Made by a program: the position numbers and the translations under genes. 64,000 nt of DNA from Caldilineaceae bacterium (GTDB lineage: Bacteria; Chloroflexota; Anaerolineae; Caldilineales; Caldilineaceae), in NCBI GenBank assembly GCA_019637645.1, contig JAHBVH010000049.1:1-64000 (forward strand), read 5' to 3'. Under the pieces are notes generated by a model. It ran no database searches. It was not told where the DNA came from and saw nothing but the letters and a program-made list of their open reading frames with translations. Every line of letters starts with the position of its first letter. The first letter of the stretch is position 1. This document shows positions 45,989-55,347 of this stretch, in pieces.

Positions 45989-46016
45989 ATTATATCATAA
46001 AGTTTATGATCGGCAA
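45989..46016 (-). promoter_or_regulatory. promoter of tRNA-Val with palindromic spacer
   Basis: On the minus strand TTGCCG (46016-46011) and TATAAT (45994-45989) are 16 bp apart. The spacer is almost exactly the palindrome ATCATAAAGTTTATGAT (45994-46010), which could bind a repressor. Confidence 0.6.
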
Positions 46017-46184
46017 ATTTTCCGGATAGGAATTCGGAATTTCTGCTGGTTGTCATCGGCGTTTGTGATTTTCGTTGGTGGTTTTGATGAAAGGGCCGTT
46101 TGTCCCGCACGGCGTGTAATCGGGTGGGGATAAACAGTCTAGGTGTGGCATCGTGCCATGACTAGGTAAAAGATCGAATAGGTT

Positions 46185-46394
46185 ATGATTCAGAATAATC
46201 GACAGTTGATTCGCTTGTTTTTTCTGCTAGTGATCGTCGTTGGCCTGTGGGGTGGTTGGTACACCAGCCGCCATTTTCAGCTTGAGACCCTCACCTTTGC
46301 GCCAGCCACAGAGAACAATGATTGGGTGGATCTGCTCTCTCTCATCGGGGAACAGGCCATTCAACTTTTGCTTGGCCTGACCAGTGGTCAATAA
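46185..46394 (+). CDS. possible small single-pass membrane protein
   Basis: 69 residues: a short basic N-terminus, one hydrophobic helix (LFFLLVIVVGLWGGWYT), an acidic middle, and an amphipathic C-terminus (LLSLIGEQAIQLLLGLTSG). ATG 46185 has only a weak Shine-Dalgarno, but the topology is coherent and the region has no other gene. It is divergent from tRNA-Val, about 165 bp from its promoter. I do not recognise a family. Confidence 0.45.
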   Translation: MIQNNRQLIRLFFLLVIVVGLWGGWYTSRHFQLETLTFAPATENNDWVDLLSLIGEQAIQLLLGLTSGQ

Positions 46395-46729
46395 TGGGCT
46401 GCTCATAACTTCAGCCGTGTAGGCTGTTGTGGGCCTGATGGCTGCTCTCCTGATTTCTTTCTTGCCAATCACACCCACCACCTTCCCAGTAAGTTTGTAG
46501 AAATGCAAAAGAATCCCCAGCGTGGTAATGGTTGCTGCTGATCTTGGCTTCCTACAGCGGTTCTTTGGTGCCTGTTACCCTACTCCGCGCGCGGTGGATT
46601 TTGGCGATAAGCTTCGTTTATTGGTCTACTGCAAGTTCGTTTCAGCTGCTCTTCTCTTTGGCGCAGTGTGCTTGCAGCCATAACCCCTAGATTTTATTTG
46701 TAAAGCTATACTCCCCGGAGGCTATACTG
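46395..46729. other. intergenic region before the subtilase gene
   Basis: 335 bp with no convincing gene, no strong hairpin and no clear promoter. The only firm signal is the GGAGG Shine-Dalgarno of the subtilase gene near its 3' end. Confidence 0.45.
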
Positions 46730-49700
46730 ATGAAGATTACCAAGCTTTTGATCATTTCAATGATAGGCTTGATGCTGTTAGCAGGTGTTTGGTGGATAGA
46801 AGGCCGCGCGGCGTACAGCCGGGCTGCTTCCCTCGCTGTCGCTGCACCGCCAATGCAGCGAGCCCAGCTCTCACCCAAGCAGGATAACCGCTGGCGTACA
46901 TGGCAAGCCCTCCCGGCGACCATTCAAGCCAAAGTCGATCCACGCATTTTGGCGGAACTGCGGGGTGAGGTGCTGCCAGCCCATTTAGGCGGCACTCCGC
47001 AGCAACCGTCCCTCTACCCGACCCAACTCACACCGCTGGCCCAAACCCGCTTTCTGATCTATTTGCGCCAAGAACTAGATGTCACCACCCTGCAGGGGAC
47101 GGTCTTTGCCAGCCAAGCTGCTCAACGAAATGCACTCTTTGCTTCGTTGACGGCGCAAGCGGAGCAAGCACAGGCCCCACTACGCAGTTGGTTAATCAGC
47201 CGCGTAGGAACAGCCATGGTAACTGCCTATCAACCCTTTGTGGTGATCAACGCCATCGCTGTCGAAGGGAGCCTGGAAAGTGTGATTGCGCTGGCTCAAC
47301 ATCCGGATGTCGCGCGCTTGGTGGCGAATTATCCGCTGGTCAAAATGGGGCAAGTGCCGTCGCCAGCCCTCACGCAGCCTTTTGCCGCCACGGCTTTTCT
47401 GAACACGGCTCAAACCGATCCCTGGCGTCAACTGACGGATGGACTGAGCCAACCCACTGCGGCGGCACTGGACCCTGCCAACTGGAATATTCAGTTGGTC
47501 CGCGCCGACCGCGTCTGGAACGAGTTAGGCGTCCGCGGCGAGGGCGCGGTGGTGGCCGGTTTTGACACGGGGGTTGATTTTCGCCATCCAGCCCTGGTAA
47601 AACAGTATCGGGGGAACCTCCAGAATGGACAATTCAACCACAACTACCAGTGGTTTGAGCCTGATGGCCGGCTCTACGCCGACGGAAATTTAGGGGCAAG
47701 CCTCTCCACCGAACCAGAATTTTGCGATCCTCACGGCACCCATACCATGGGCACCGCGGTCGGTGATGGTGGCGTAACGGGAACCCAAGTCGGGATGGCG
47801 CCCGGTGCCCAATGGATTGCGGTGCCGGGCATCTGCTATGGCACCATGTCGGGCGGGATTCGGGACGATATCGGGGGGATCAAGGCGTTTCAGTGGCTGC
47901 TCTGCCCAACCGACTTGACGGGCAATCTTGGCACGGCTGATTGCTCGAAAGCGCCCGATGTGGTCAACAATTCTTGGGGTTCGGCCAATCCCACCAACGA
48001 GGTGTTGCGGCCAGCGATCCAAGCCTTGCGCGCGATGAATATTGCGCCAGTCTTTGCCGCGGGAAATCCACGCGCTGGGGCTGGCTCGATCGGCACCCCG
48101 GCCAATGCCCCAGAAGCGATCACCGTTGGTGCGACCGATAGCAAGGATGTCGTTGCCTCCTTTAGCGGTCGTGGTCCTTCCTTCTATGCGGGCGAGCAAA
48201 AGCCGGAACTGAGTGCCCCCGGTGTCAATGTGCGCTCGACTGTCATGTGGAATGGCTATGAAGCCTATTCGGGCACCTCCATGGCCGCCCCGCATGTTGC
48301 GGGCCTCATTGCCCTGTTGGTCTCGGCAGACCTGCGCGATGGCGTACGTGATTTTACCGTGGATGAGCTAGAAAGCTTTATGACGGCCACCGCTGTTGAC
48401 CGCGGCGCGCCCGGGCCCGATAACGATTATGGCTATGGGCGGATTGACGCCTATGGCGCGGTCCGGTGGGTGCTTTCCGCCGGTGATCTACGCGGTACTA
48501 TCCGCAGCCAAGTCGATAACAGTCCCATTGCGCAAGCCAAGGTAACCGGCCGTGGCGCGGGGAATACCTTTCAGGCGCTAAGCGGCGCGACTGGGCTCTA
48601 CTCGGTCACTGTGCCAGGGGGGGCCTATGATCTGACGGTGGCTGCCTGGGGCTATTACAGCCGGACCTTTGCTGGTCAAGCTGTCTTTGCTGGCTCCCTT
48701 TCCTTAGCGGACTTCAGCCTCAATCCCTTGCCGACAGCCTCCGTACAAGGGGTGGTGCGCCACCAAGGGATGCCCGTCGCCAACGCGTTGCTCTACCTAG
48801 CGGAACAGCCGCAAGTGCGTACGCAAACGGACAGCAATGGCACCTATGCCTTAACGCTGCCGGTGGGCCAACATACGTTAGTCGTGCAAGAAGCGGGGTA
48901 TCGCATGTTGCAGACTGTGTTGGCGGTGAGCGCCACCGGGGTGACTCAGGATCTGGCGGTCGAAAGTGCGCCTTCCATTCTCTTGGTCGAGGCCGATGCC
49001 TACCGCGGCTGGTTTGAAGGCTGGCCGATTGGCAGCATCTTCACCTGGGCGCTGGACCAGCAAGGCTATGCCTATGACCGGTGGCGCATTGAAGACGCGA
49101 GCATTACCGACACGGTCACCTTGATCGATGGTTCAGTGGCCCATGGTGTGCCCTCGACAACAACCTTGCAAGCCTATGATCTGGTGATCTGGGCTCAAAG
49201 CGGTTGTGATTCGGGCTATTTTGGTTGTTTCTATCGCAGTTCGCCCGTGTCGCTGGGGGCGGATGATAGTCTGCGCGCGTTTTTGGATGGGGGTGGCCGC
49301 TTGATCCTCTCGGGGCAAGATATTGGCAACTGGGATGAGGGAACGACTTTCTATGACGATTATCTCAATATTGATGTGCTCCTGGATAATGCCGCTGTCG
49401 AAGGCGACACCATAACCGGCAGTGGTTTTCTCCAGAATCTCGCGCTGACTGTCACCAATGCCAGCCTCTATGGCTATCGGAATGGCTCGATTGCGCTATC
49501 ACCCGATGCGCTTACCGCGGGAAACGGCCCAGCCGCGGTCTATCCTGTGTTACTCTATGACCAAAGTGAAGTGCCAGCGGCCGTGGCGATTGATACGTGC
49601 GCGGCCAACTATCGTGCCGTTTATCTGGGCGTCGGCTTTGAAAATATCGGCCCCCGGGCCAGCAATCGCGATCCTGCCATTGCCGAGGTTTTGGGGCGTA

Positions 49701-52700
49701 GTATCCGCTGGGCAAGCGCCAGCAAGCCAGCTTTGGACTTTGCCTTCGTCGCAGCTCAGACTATGGCTATGGTAGAACCCGGTCAGATCGCCACCTATCC
49801 TATGCAGCTTGTCAATACCGGTAGCACGGCCCTGACTATCCAACTCGCCTCTAGTAGCACAGCCTGGGTGACCCAAATTCTCAGTGGTACGCAGGAATTG
49901 ACCGGGCCGATTACGTTGGCCCCCTGTCAGCGTGCCGACTTGGTGATCCGTGTCGAGACGCCAACGTTTGCCTTCAATAGCGAAACCATGCTCCTCACGG
50001 TAACCGCGGCTGCTGTGGCTGACCCGGCGTTGACCCATGCAACGAGCTTTAGAACCACGGCCCTCGTTCACTGGCAGACCGAAACGGCAATGCCAAACCC
50101 ACGTTATGCACTGGGTGTGGTTGCCCCGCCCAATGGGAATGAGCTTTATGCCGTTGGCGGCTGGAAAAATATGGTCAGTGATGAGCCGAACACGGCGGAA
50201 CAGGCGTCGGCAGCCATCGATCGTTACAACGTCTGTACCCAGCGCTGGGAGGCACTCTCCCCCATGCCCGCGGCCCGAGCCAATGGGGGAGTCGCGTTGC
50301 TCAATGGCAAAATCTATGTGGTTGGCGGGAATAGCTACAATAGCAATACCGACTATTATAGCTACCCAACCTACGCGACGCTTTTCGTCTATGATCTAGC
50401 CAGCGGCCAGTGGTCCACCGCGGCCTCTCTGCCCAAGGCTTATACAAGTATGGCGGTTGCCGTGGCGCGTGGCAAACTCTATGCGTTTGGGGGCATGGAT
50501 GCCACAGCGACCGTTTCTAACCGGAGCTATGAATACGATCCCACCAGTGATCGCTGGACGGAGAAAGCGCCCATGCCAGGCGGGGGGCGTTATCTAGCCG
50601 CCGCCGCTAATGTCAGTGGGAATATCTATGTAGTGGGCGGATGGGATAGTACCACGGTGGTGGAGATCTATGATCCGCTGTCGAATACGTGGCGTAACGG
50701 CGCTAAGTTGCAGCGCGGGCGTCATTCGCTAGGGTTGACCACTGCGCCTGATGGTTATCTCTACGCCATTGGTGGCGCGGCTTATTATTGGGGGGAAGCG
50801 AGTATCGAGCGCTATGACCCCACGGCCAATCGGTGGGAAATGCTCAGCGCTTTGCAGGATGGTAACCGCTATGGCGTTGCCGCGGCCTATGCAGGGGGCC
50901 GGATCTATGCCATTGGGGGTGCAAATGTAGGCCAATCCACGGAGTCACTCCGCGTGAGTACGGCCTTCTGTCTATCCGAACAGACGACTCAACAAGCCGT
51001 AGTGGGCATTGGCAGCCCGATTTCCTATACGGTGACACTGCGGGCCGATCGGGTGGCGCGGCCCAATGCTAGTTATGTCTATACCCTGCCTCCCAAAACA
51101 ACGTTTGGCGGCTTTACGGCAAATCTGCTCGGGGCCAGTTTCAACCCCGCAACGCAGCAGATCGAATGGCGTGGTGCTCTGGCTGCTCAAGCACCACCGC
51201 AATCATTTGGCTACGTGCTGAACAGTGATGCCGCAACGATTCTCGATCAGGAGATCCTCACCAGCACCGCCCGCTTTGACAATGGGGCTGGCCTGGTCTT
51301 TACCCAAACGACGGCGACCTTACTGTTGGCCGCTGACCTCAGTCGTAGCCGCAAGCAAGTTGATCGTAGCGTTGCCCTTGCGGGGGAAGTGATGACCTAT
51401 ACCATCCAGTTGCAAGGCGCGACTTTTGTGGCGGGGGAGGTCAGCATCCGCGATCCGCTGCCGGCCACCCTGACCTACGTGCCCGATACCTTGACCTATA
51501 GCGAGGGCAGCGGGGCCTATGATCCAGCCAGCCATAGCATTGTCTGGACAGGCCGTACCCAATCAGGCCCGGATGCCTACCTGAATCTAGGTGCGCACTA
51601 TGCGTGGGGCGATTCTGGGAAGCGGGGTGAGGTGCCGGTTACCTATCAGTGGCTCGAAATTGGTGAAACGGGTACGGCGCTCAGCGGGGGAGATGTCGTC
51701 TATACGTGTGGTCTGCCCATCGGCTTTGGCTTTCCCTTCTATGGAAAGACAGAAACCGAGTTCTGTGTGAGTACCAACGGTTTTATCTCCTTCCAGCGTG
51801 ATGGTCTAGCGGCTGATCTCAATGATTGTCCCTTGCCTAGTAGTGATGGCAACGAAGCCTTGATTGCTGCGGTCTGGGATGATCTTGTTATTGAAGAGGG
51901 GATTCGCTACCAAACCTTGGGCCAAGCTCCCAATCGCTCCTTGGTCGTTCAGTGGAATGGCGCACGCGCCTATGGTTCGAACGCACAGAAGCTGGCAACC
52001 TTTCAGCTCGTGCTCTTTGAAAATGGCCTCATCCGGGTTGCGCTTCGGGAAGCTGGCCTGTTGCGTGGCGCGCTTTCCACAACCGGGATCGAAGACTACA
52101 CCGCGACCACCGGTGTGACTTATGCATGTAACACGCCCAATACGTTGTCCGACCAGCAGGCGATCCTCTTTGTGCCGCCGGGTGGCAGCACGAGCACAAC
52201 CCGCGCCGATATTCGCTTCCAGGCGTACACAACGGGCGACCTGCGGGCCAATGTGCCGTTGACCAACACCGTGCTGATCACAACGGCCAACGCAGCCTTT
52301 CAACGCCAGGTGACAACCCTGATCAATCCGCTGCATTTACAAACATCGGCAATAGGAACCAATGTCAATGAGGTAAGCCCCGGTGGTACGGTCCTCTATC
52401 GTGCGGCCTTGCGCAATACCGGCCTCTTGACCGCGACCAATGCCAGCTTCACCTTGCCCATTCCAGCGAATATGGGCTATGTCGAGGGGTCGTTACAGTG
52501 TGATCAAGGGCAGTGTCAACAGGCAATGGGGGTGATTCAGTGGCGTGGGCCAATCCTGCCCAGCCAGGAAACGGTCATTCTCTTTGCGTTGCAGCTGACG
52601 ACGGGCCTGCCTGATCGCACACCAGTGCTCGTTGACGGGGTGTTAGAAGACGGCTTTGGCCAGCACTATCCCCTAACCGCTAGCATCTTGGCGCGCCGTT

Positions 52701-53143
52701 CCGATCTGCAAGCATCGCTCCTGCAACTTGTACCAGCTTTTGTCGAGCCCCAGTCAACGAGCACCGTCCAAGCCTTTATACGGAATAATGGGGGGGCTAG
52801 CACAACCGGGGCGTTCCAACTGCTCATTCCCACGCGCTTGACCTATGTGGCCGATTCATTGGCTTGTGGGGTGGGCAGTTGCACCCACAACGCTGGTACT
52901 ATCGAATGGCAAGGGGCGATCGATGCCCGGGCGATTGTGCCGATCCGCTTCCGCCTGCGCTTGCCCGACGATGCCACCTATGGCGATACTTTTACTGTCG
53001 CGGCTACTGTGCGGGATGTGCGTTGGAACGAAAGCTATCCGTTGACCGCCACGCTCACCGTCGCCCATAATTTTTACCTGCCCTTTTCCTATCGGGCCGA
53101 TGAGCCTCTTTTCCGTTTCTACTTTCCCTTTGTGCCCCGCTAG
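46730..53143 (+). CDS. giant secreted subtilisin-family (S8) protease with Kelch propeller and DUF11-like repeats
   Basis: 2137 residues. ATG 46730 has GGAGG 8 nt upstream and a signal peptide (1-30). A propeptide-like region runs to about 255. The S8 domain has GFDTGVD (Asp279), DPHGTHTMG (His335), VNNSWGSANP and GTSMAAPHVAG (Ser517). Then come two carboxypeptidase-regulatory-like modules (about 585-745), a region with APSILLVEADAYRGWF, and six Kelch repeats (about 1120-1400; ELYAVGGW, KIYVVGG, KLYAFGG, NIYVVGG, YLYAIGG, RIYAIGG). DUF11-like repeats follow, including FPFYGKTETEFCVSTNGFIS. The end reads FYLPFSYR...FYFPFVPR. All catalytic residues are intact. It is probably a secreted or surface-bound protease; the propeller may bind substrate. 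Confidence 0.93.
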   Translation: MKITKLLIISMIGLMLLAGVWWIEGRAAYSRAASLAVAAPPMQRAQLSPKQDNRWRTWQALPATIQAKVDPRILAELRGEVLPAHLGGTPQQPSLYPTQLTPLAQTRFLIYLRQELDVTTLQGTVFASQAAQRNALFASLTAQAEQAQAPLRSWLISRVGTAMVTAYQPFVVINAIAVEGSLESVIALAQHPDVARLVANYPLVKMGQVPSPALTQPFAATAFLNTAQTDPWRQLTDGLSQPTAAALDPANWNIQLVRADRVWNELGVRGEGAVVAGFDTGVDFRHPALVKQYRGNLQNGQFNHNYQWFEPDGRLYADGNLGASLSTEPEFCDPHGTHTMGTAVGDGGVTGTQVGMAPGAQWIAVPGICYGTMSGGIRDDIGGIKAFQWLLCPTDLTGNLGTADCSKAPDVVNNSWGSANPTNEVLRPAIQALRAMNIAPVFAAGNPRAGAGSIGTPANAPEAITVGATDSKDVVASFSGRGPSFYAGEQKPELSAPGVNVRSTVMWNGYEAYSGTSMAAPHVAGLIALLVSADLRDGVRDFTVDELESFMTATAVDRGAPGPDNDYGYGRIDAYGAVRWVLSAGDLRGTIRSQVDNSPIAQAKVTGRGAGNTFQALSGATGLYSVTVPGGAYDLTVAAWGYYSRTFAGQAVFAGSLSLADFSLNPLPTASVQGVVRHQGMPVANALLYLAEQPQVRTQTDSNGTYALTLPVGQHTLVVQEAGYRMLQTVLAVSATGVTQDLAVESAPSILLVEADAYRGWFEGWPIGSIFTWALDQQGYAYDRWRIEDASITDTVTLIDGSVAHGVPSTTTLQAYDLVIWAQSGCDSGYFGCFYRSSPVSLGADDSLRAFLDGGGRLILSGQDIGNWDEGTTFYDDYLNIDVLLDNAAVEGDTITGSGFLQNLALTVTNASLYGYRNGSIALSPDALTAGNGPAAVYPVLLYDQSEVPAAVAIDTCAANYRAVYLGVGFENIGPRASNRDPAIAEVLGRSIRWASASKPALDFAFVAAQTMAMVEPGQIATYPMQLVNTGSTALTIQLASSSTAWVTQILSGTQELTGPITLAPCQRADLVIRVETPTFAFNSETMLLTVTAAAVADPALTHATSFRTTALVHWQTETAMPNPRYALGVVAPPNGNELYAVGGWKNMVSDEPNTAEQASAAIDRYNVCTQRWEALSPMPAARANGGVALLNGKIYVVGGNSYNSNTDYYSYPTYATLFVYDLASGQWSTAASLPKAYTSMAVAVARGKLYAFGGMDATATVSNRSYEYDPTSDRWTEKAPMPGGGRYLAAAANVSGNIYVVGGWDSTTVVEIYDPLSNTWRNGAKLQRGRHSLGLTTAPDGYLYAIGGAAYYWGEASIERYDPTANRWEMLSALQDGNRYGVAAAYAGGRIYAIGGANVGQSTESLRVSTAFCLSEQTTQQAVVGIGSPISYTVTLRADRVARPNASYVYTLPPKTTFGGFTANLLGASFNPATQQIEWRGALAAQAPPQSFGYVLNSDAATILDQEILTSTARFDNGAGLVFTQTTATLLLAADLSRSRKQVDRSVALAGEVMTYTIQLQGATFVAGEVSIRDPLPATLTYVPDTLTYSEGSGAYDPASHSIVWTGRTQSGPDAYLNLGAHYAWGDSGKRGEVPVTYQWLEIGETGTALSGGDVVYTCGLPIGFGFPFYGKTETEFCVSTNGFISFQRDGLAADLNDCPLPSSDGNEALIAAVWDDLVIEEGIRYQTLGQAPNRSLVVQWNGARAYGSNAQKLATFQLVLFENGLIRVALREAGLLRGALSTTGIEDYTATTGVTYACNTPNTLSDQQAILFVPPGGSTSTTRADIRFQAYTTGDLRANVPLTNTVLITTANAAFQRQVTTLINPLHLQTSAIGTNVNEVSPGGTVLYRAALRNTGLLTATNASFTLPIPANMGYVEGSLQCDQGQCQQAMGVIQWRGPILPSQETVILFALQLTTGLPDRTPVLVDGVLEDGFGQHYPLTASILARRSDLQASLLQLVPAFVEPQSTSTVQAFIRNNGGASTTGAFQLLIPTRLTYVADSLACGVGSCTHNAGTIEWQGAIDARAIVPIRFRLRLPDDATYGDTFTVAATVRDVRWNESYPLTATLTVAHNFYLPFSYRADEPLFRFYFPFVPR

Positions 53144-53174
53144 CCACAGTAGCCATAGTAGCCAGGGTAGTGGA

Positions 53175-54200
53175 TTATAAGAAGAGCGAACGCGAAAGTG
53201 TGTCTGGTGCTGTGGGCAAAGGAAGGTCAAACGCGTGCAGCACCAGATCGCGAATGGCGAGGAGTTCGGTACGACCTTGGGGCGCTAGCGTGCCAAGCAA
53301 GAGGCGATGAAGATGATTGGTCAGCCATTGTTCGACAAAAGGGCCGGGAATGGCAAGGCGCTTACAGGGCCAGATGATCATATCCGCGGCCAGTTGGGCG
53401 CGGTTAAGGCTGGCAAAGATCGAGATCGGTTGCTCGTCATAGGTGCGTCGGCTGACAGTAGCAAAGACCGCATCGTGCAACAGCGCTTCGACGGTCATCA
53501 CGGCTTCGACGGCATGGCGATAATACGCTTGGTCGGTGCAGCCAGCCAACTGCGGTTCCGCACAGAAAACGGCTGTGGCGCTGGCGCGGGTGAAGAGTTT
53601 ATAGCCCGAGTGAAAATCGGGCAATTCTTCCAGCCCATTGGCAAATTGCCAACGCAGCGGTTTCTGGCTGATCGCGGCGTGGTAGACGAGCGCATCCAGC
53701 AGTAGTCGATTGGCCAGCTCTTCCTGCTCGCCGCGCAAGAAGCCCAAGGGACGATGGCGGCTGAGGCGGCTGCCCAGGACAAGAACGTTGTCGGTTGCCA
53801 CGCGCTCCTTGACATGCTCGGCGGTGCGCATCAACGTGAGTAATTCATTGGCAAAGTGATCGCCATCTTGGTCGATCACCGCGAGATAGTGCCAGCGCGT
53901 CTCTTGAAGCATGGCCTGTGCCCCGTCGCGCGCGGCACTGAGCTTGCCCCCATTCTCGGCACGTTTGACAACTTGCACCCCATAGGTGGCCGCCACCCGC
54001 TCGGCCACCAACGCGCCCACCGGCGAGCCATCCACACTCAAACAGATGGCGCGTGGATCGGCCACCTCGCGGACAAAGAGCTGAACCGTTTCCGCCACGA
54101 GATCATAGCCAAAGGCGGGATCGGTATCGTGGTGAAAATAGACGGGAATCACAATGGCTGTGGCGTTTTCCAACGCCTGGACCGCAGCAAGGGCAGACAT
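53175..54200 (-). CDS. GT-A fold glycosyltransferase-like protein
   Basis: 341 residues from ATG 54200 (AGGATAAG upstream); the longer open frame is probably not translated. ATAIVIPVYFHHDTDPAF resembles the start of a nucleotide-sugar binding Rossmann fold. AENGGKLSAARDGAQ and LAVIDQDGDHFANELL, the latter with an Asp-rich DxD-type motif, are typical of GT-A (GT2/GT81-like) enzymes. No membrane helices are visible, so it is cytoplasmic or peripheral. It converges with the subtilase gene and is divergent from the alpha/beta hydrolase gene. Acceptor unknown. Confidence 0.78.
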   Translation of the reverse strand: MSALAAVQALENATAIVIPVYFHHDTDPAFGYDLVAETVQLFVREVADPRAICLSVDGSPVGALVAERVAATYGVQVVKRAENGGKLSAARDGAQAMLQETRWHYLAVIDQDGDHFANELLTLMRTAEHVKERVATDNVLVLGSRLSRHRPLGFLRGEQEELANRLLLDALVYHAAISQKPLRWQFANGLEELPDFHSGYKLFTRASATAVFCAEPQLAGCTDQAYYRHAVEAVMTVEALLHDAVFATVSRRTYDEQPISIFASLNRAQLAADMIIWPCKRLAIPGPFVEQWLTNHLHRLLLGTLAPQGRTELLAIRDLVLHAFDLPLPTAPDTLSRSLFL

Positions 54201-54238
54201 AAGGCTTATCCTACTCCGTGGGCTATGATCATAAGGAA

Positions 54239-54320
54239 TGGTTTGAAAAGGGGTGATGGCTCGTCCACACCTGCCCGGTTGGCAAAAGCCTAGCCGGTGC
54301 ATAGGGTGCCTCAACGTTGA
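54239..54320. repeat. copy of the dispersed palindromic element between divergent genes
   Basis: GGTTTGAA (54240-54247) and the 14-mer CTCGTCCACACCTG (54260-54273) match the element at 37531-37620. The inner palindrome is degenerate (CCGG...GGC AAAA GCC...CCGG), and GGGTGCCTCAA corresponds to the right flank. Unlike other copies, it sits between two gene starts. Confidence 0.7.
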
Positions 54321-54400
54321 AATGTGGTGCTAATCAAGGCGGATGGGTCTGCCGTTAGCATCCCGCGGGGGATATTCGCAGAGTATAGCACAAGGCGATC

Positions 54401-55255
54401 ATGTACACGATTTTGGAACCGACTGACAGCCGTGCCAAGCCGCCGCGCCAAGGGGTGGCTCTGGTCGTGCATGGGCTCAACCTGAAACCAGATTGGATGC
54501 GGCCCGTGGCCGATGTTCTGCGAGCAAGGGGGGTGGCGGTCGTTCTCTGTTCTTTACGCGGTCACGGGGCGAATTTTACGCCAGTGGCCGGGGCGACGAC
54601 CGCGGCGGCCCGTTTGGCCGCTTTCCGCCAAGTGAGCTATGCCGCGTGGCGCGCCGAACTCATGGCCGCGTATCAAGCCGCGGCGGCCTTGGCGCAACCG
54701 ACGGCGGCTCCGATCTTCTTGGTCGCCTTCTCCTTGGGCGCGCTGCTGGGTTGTGAACTGCTGGCAACGACGCCAACGGTTCACTTGACACGTCTCGTCT
54801 TGTTGGCCCCCGCGCTAGCGCTCCGCCCCTATAGTTATTTGCCCGCCCTCTTGGCACCGTGGCCGCTGGTGCCGATTCGTAGCCTAGCGCCCGCGCCCTA
54901 TCGGGCCAATCCTGCCACGCCCGTCGCGGCGTATCGTGTCTTGTATCAAGCCTTGCATAATCTCTGGCGACAGGCGAACGCCCGGCTGAATGTGCCGACT
55001 TTAGTATTGGTCGATCCGCATGATGAATTGGTGTCGCTGCGCGGGATTCGGCGTTTTCTTCAGCAGGCGCAACTCTCGCAGTGGCGGTTGGTTACGGTCC
55101 AGCAGGCATCCATTCACACGGGGGGTGCCTTTCATCATCTCTTGGTGGATCCAGCCATGGTTGGGCCACGCCAGTGGCAGGCCATGATAACCCAGATCCA
55201 ACAGCATCTTGGCCTAGAGCTACCACGAATAAACGATTCATCAACGGAATGGTAA
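54401..55255 (+). CDS. alpha/beta hydrolase
   Basis: 284 residues. VALVVHGLNLKPDWMRPVAD carries the oxyanion HG motif. LCSLRGHGANF follows, then LVAFSLGALLG with the nucleophile elbow (AxSxG rather than GxSxG). VPTLVLVDPHDELV supplies the catalytic Asp and GGAFHHLLVD the His. It is probably a cytoplasmic esterase or lipase-like enzyme; substrate unknown. AAGGCG lies upstream of ATG 54401. It precedes the HEVGH protein gene on the same strand by 92 bp and may be cotranscribed with it. Confidence 0.85.
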   Translation: MYTILEPTDSRAKPPRQGVALVVHGLNLKPDWMRPVADVLRARGVAVVLCSLRGHGANFTPVAGATTAAARLAAFRQVSYAAWRAELMAAYQAAAALAQPTAAPIFLVAFSLGALLGCELLATTPTVHLTRLVLLAPALALRPYSYLPALLAPWPLVPIRSLAPAPYRANPATPVAAYRVLYQALHNLWRQANARLNVPTLVLVDPHDELVSLRGIRRFLQQAQLSQWRLVTVQQASIHTGGAFHHLLVDPAMVGPRQWQAMITQIQQHLGLELPRINDSSTEW

Positions 55256-55347
55256 CGCGCGTATCTTATGCTGAACATAGTTCGTCATTAACTAAAAGTG
55301 GCTTGATGAGTAAAGCCTACGTCATTTGGCTCAAAAGGAGAATGGAT

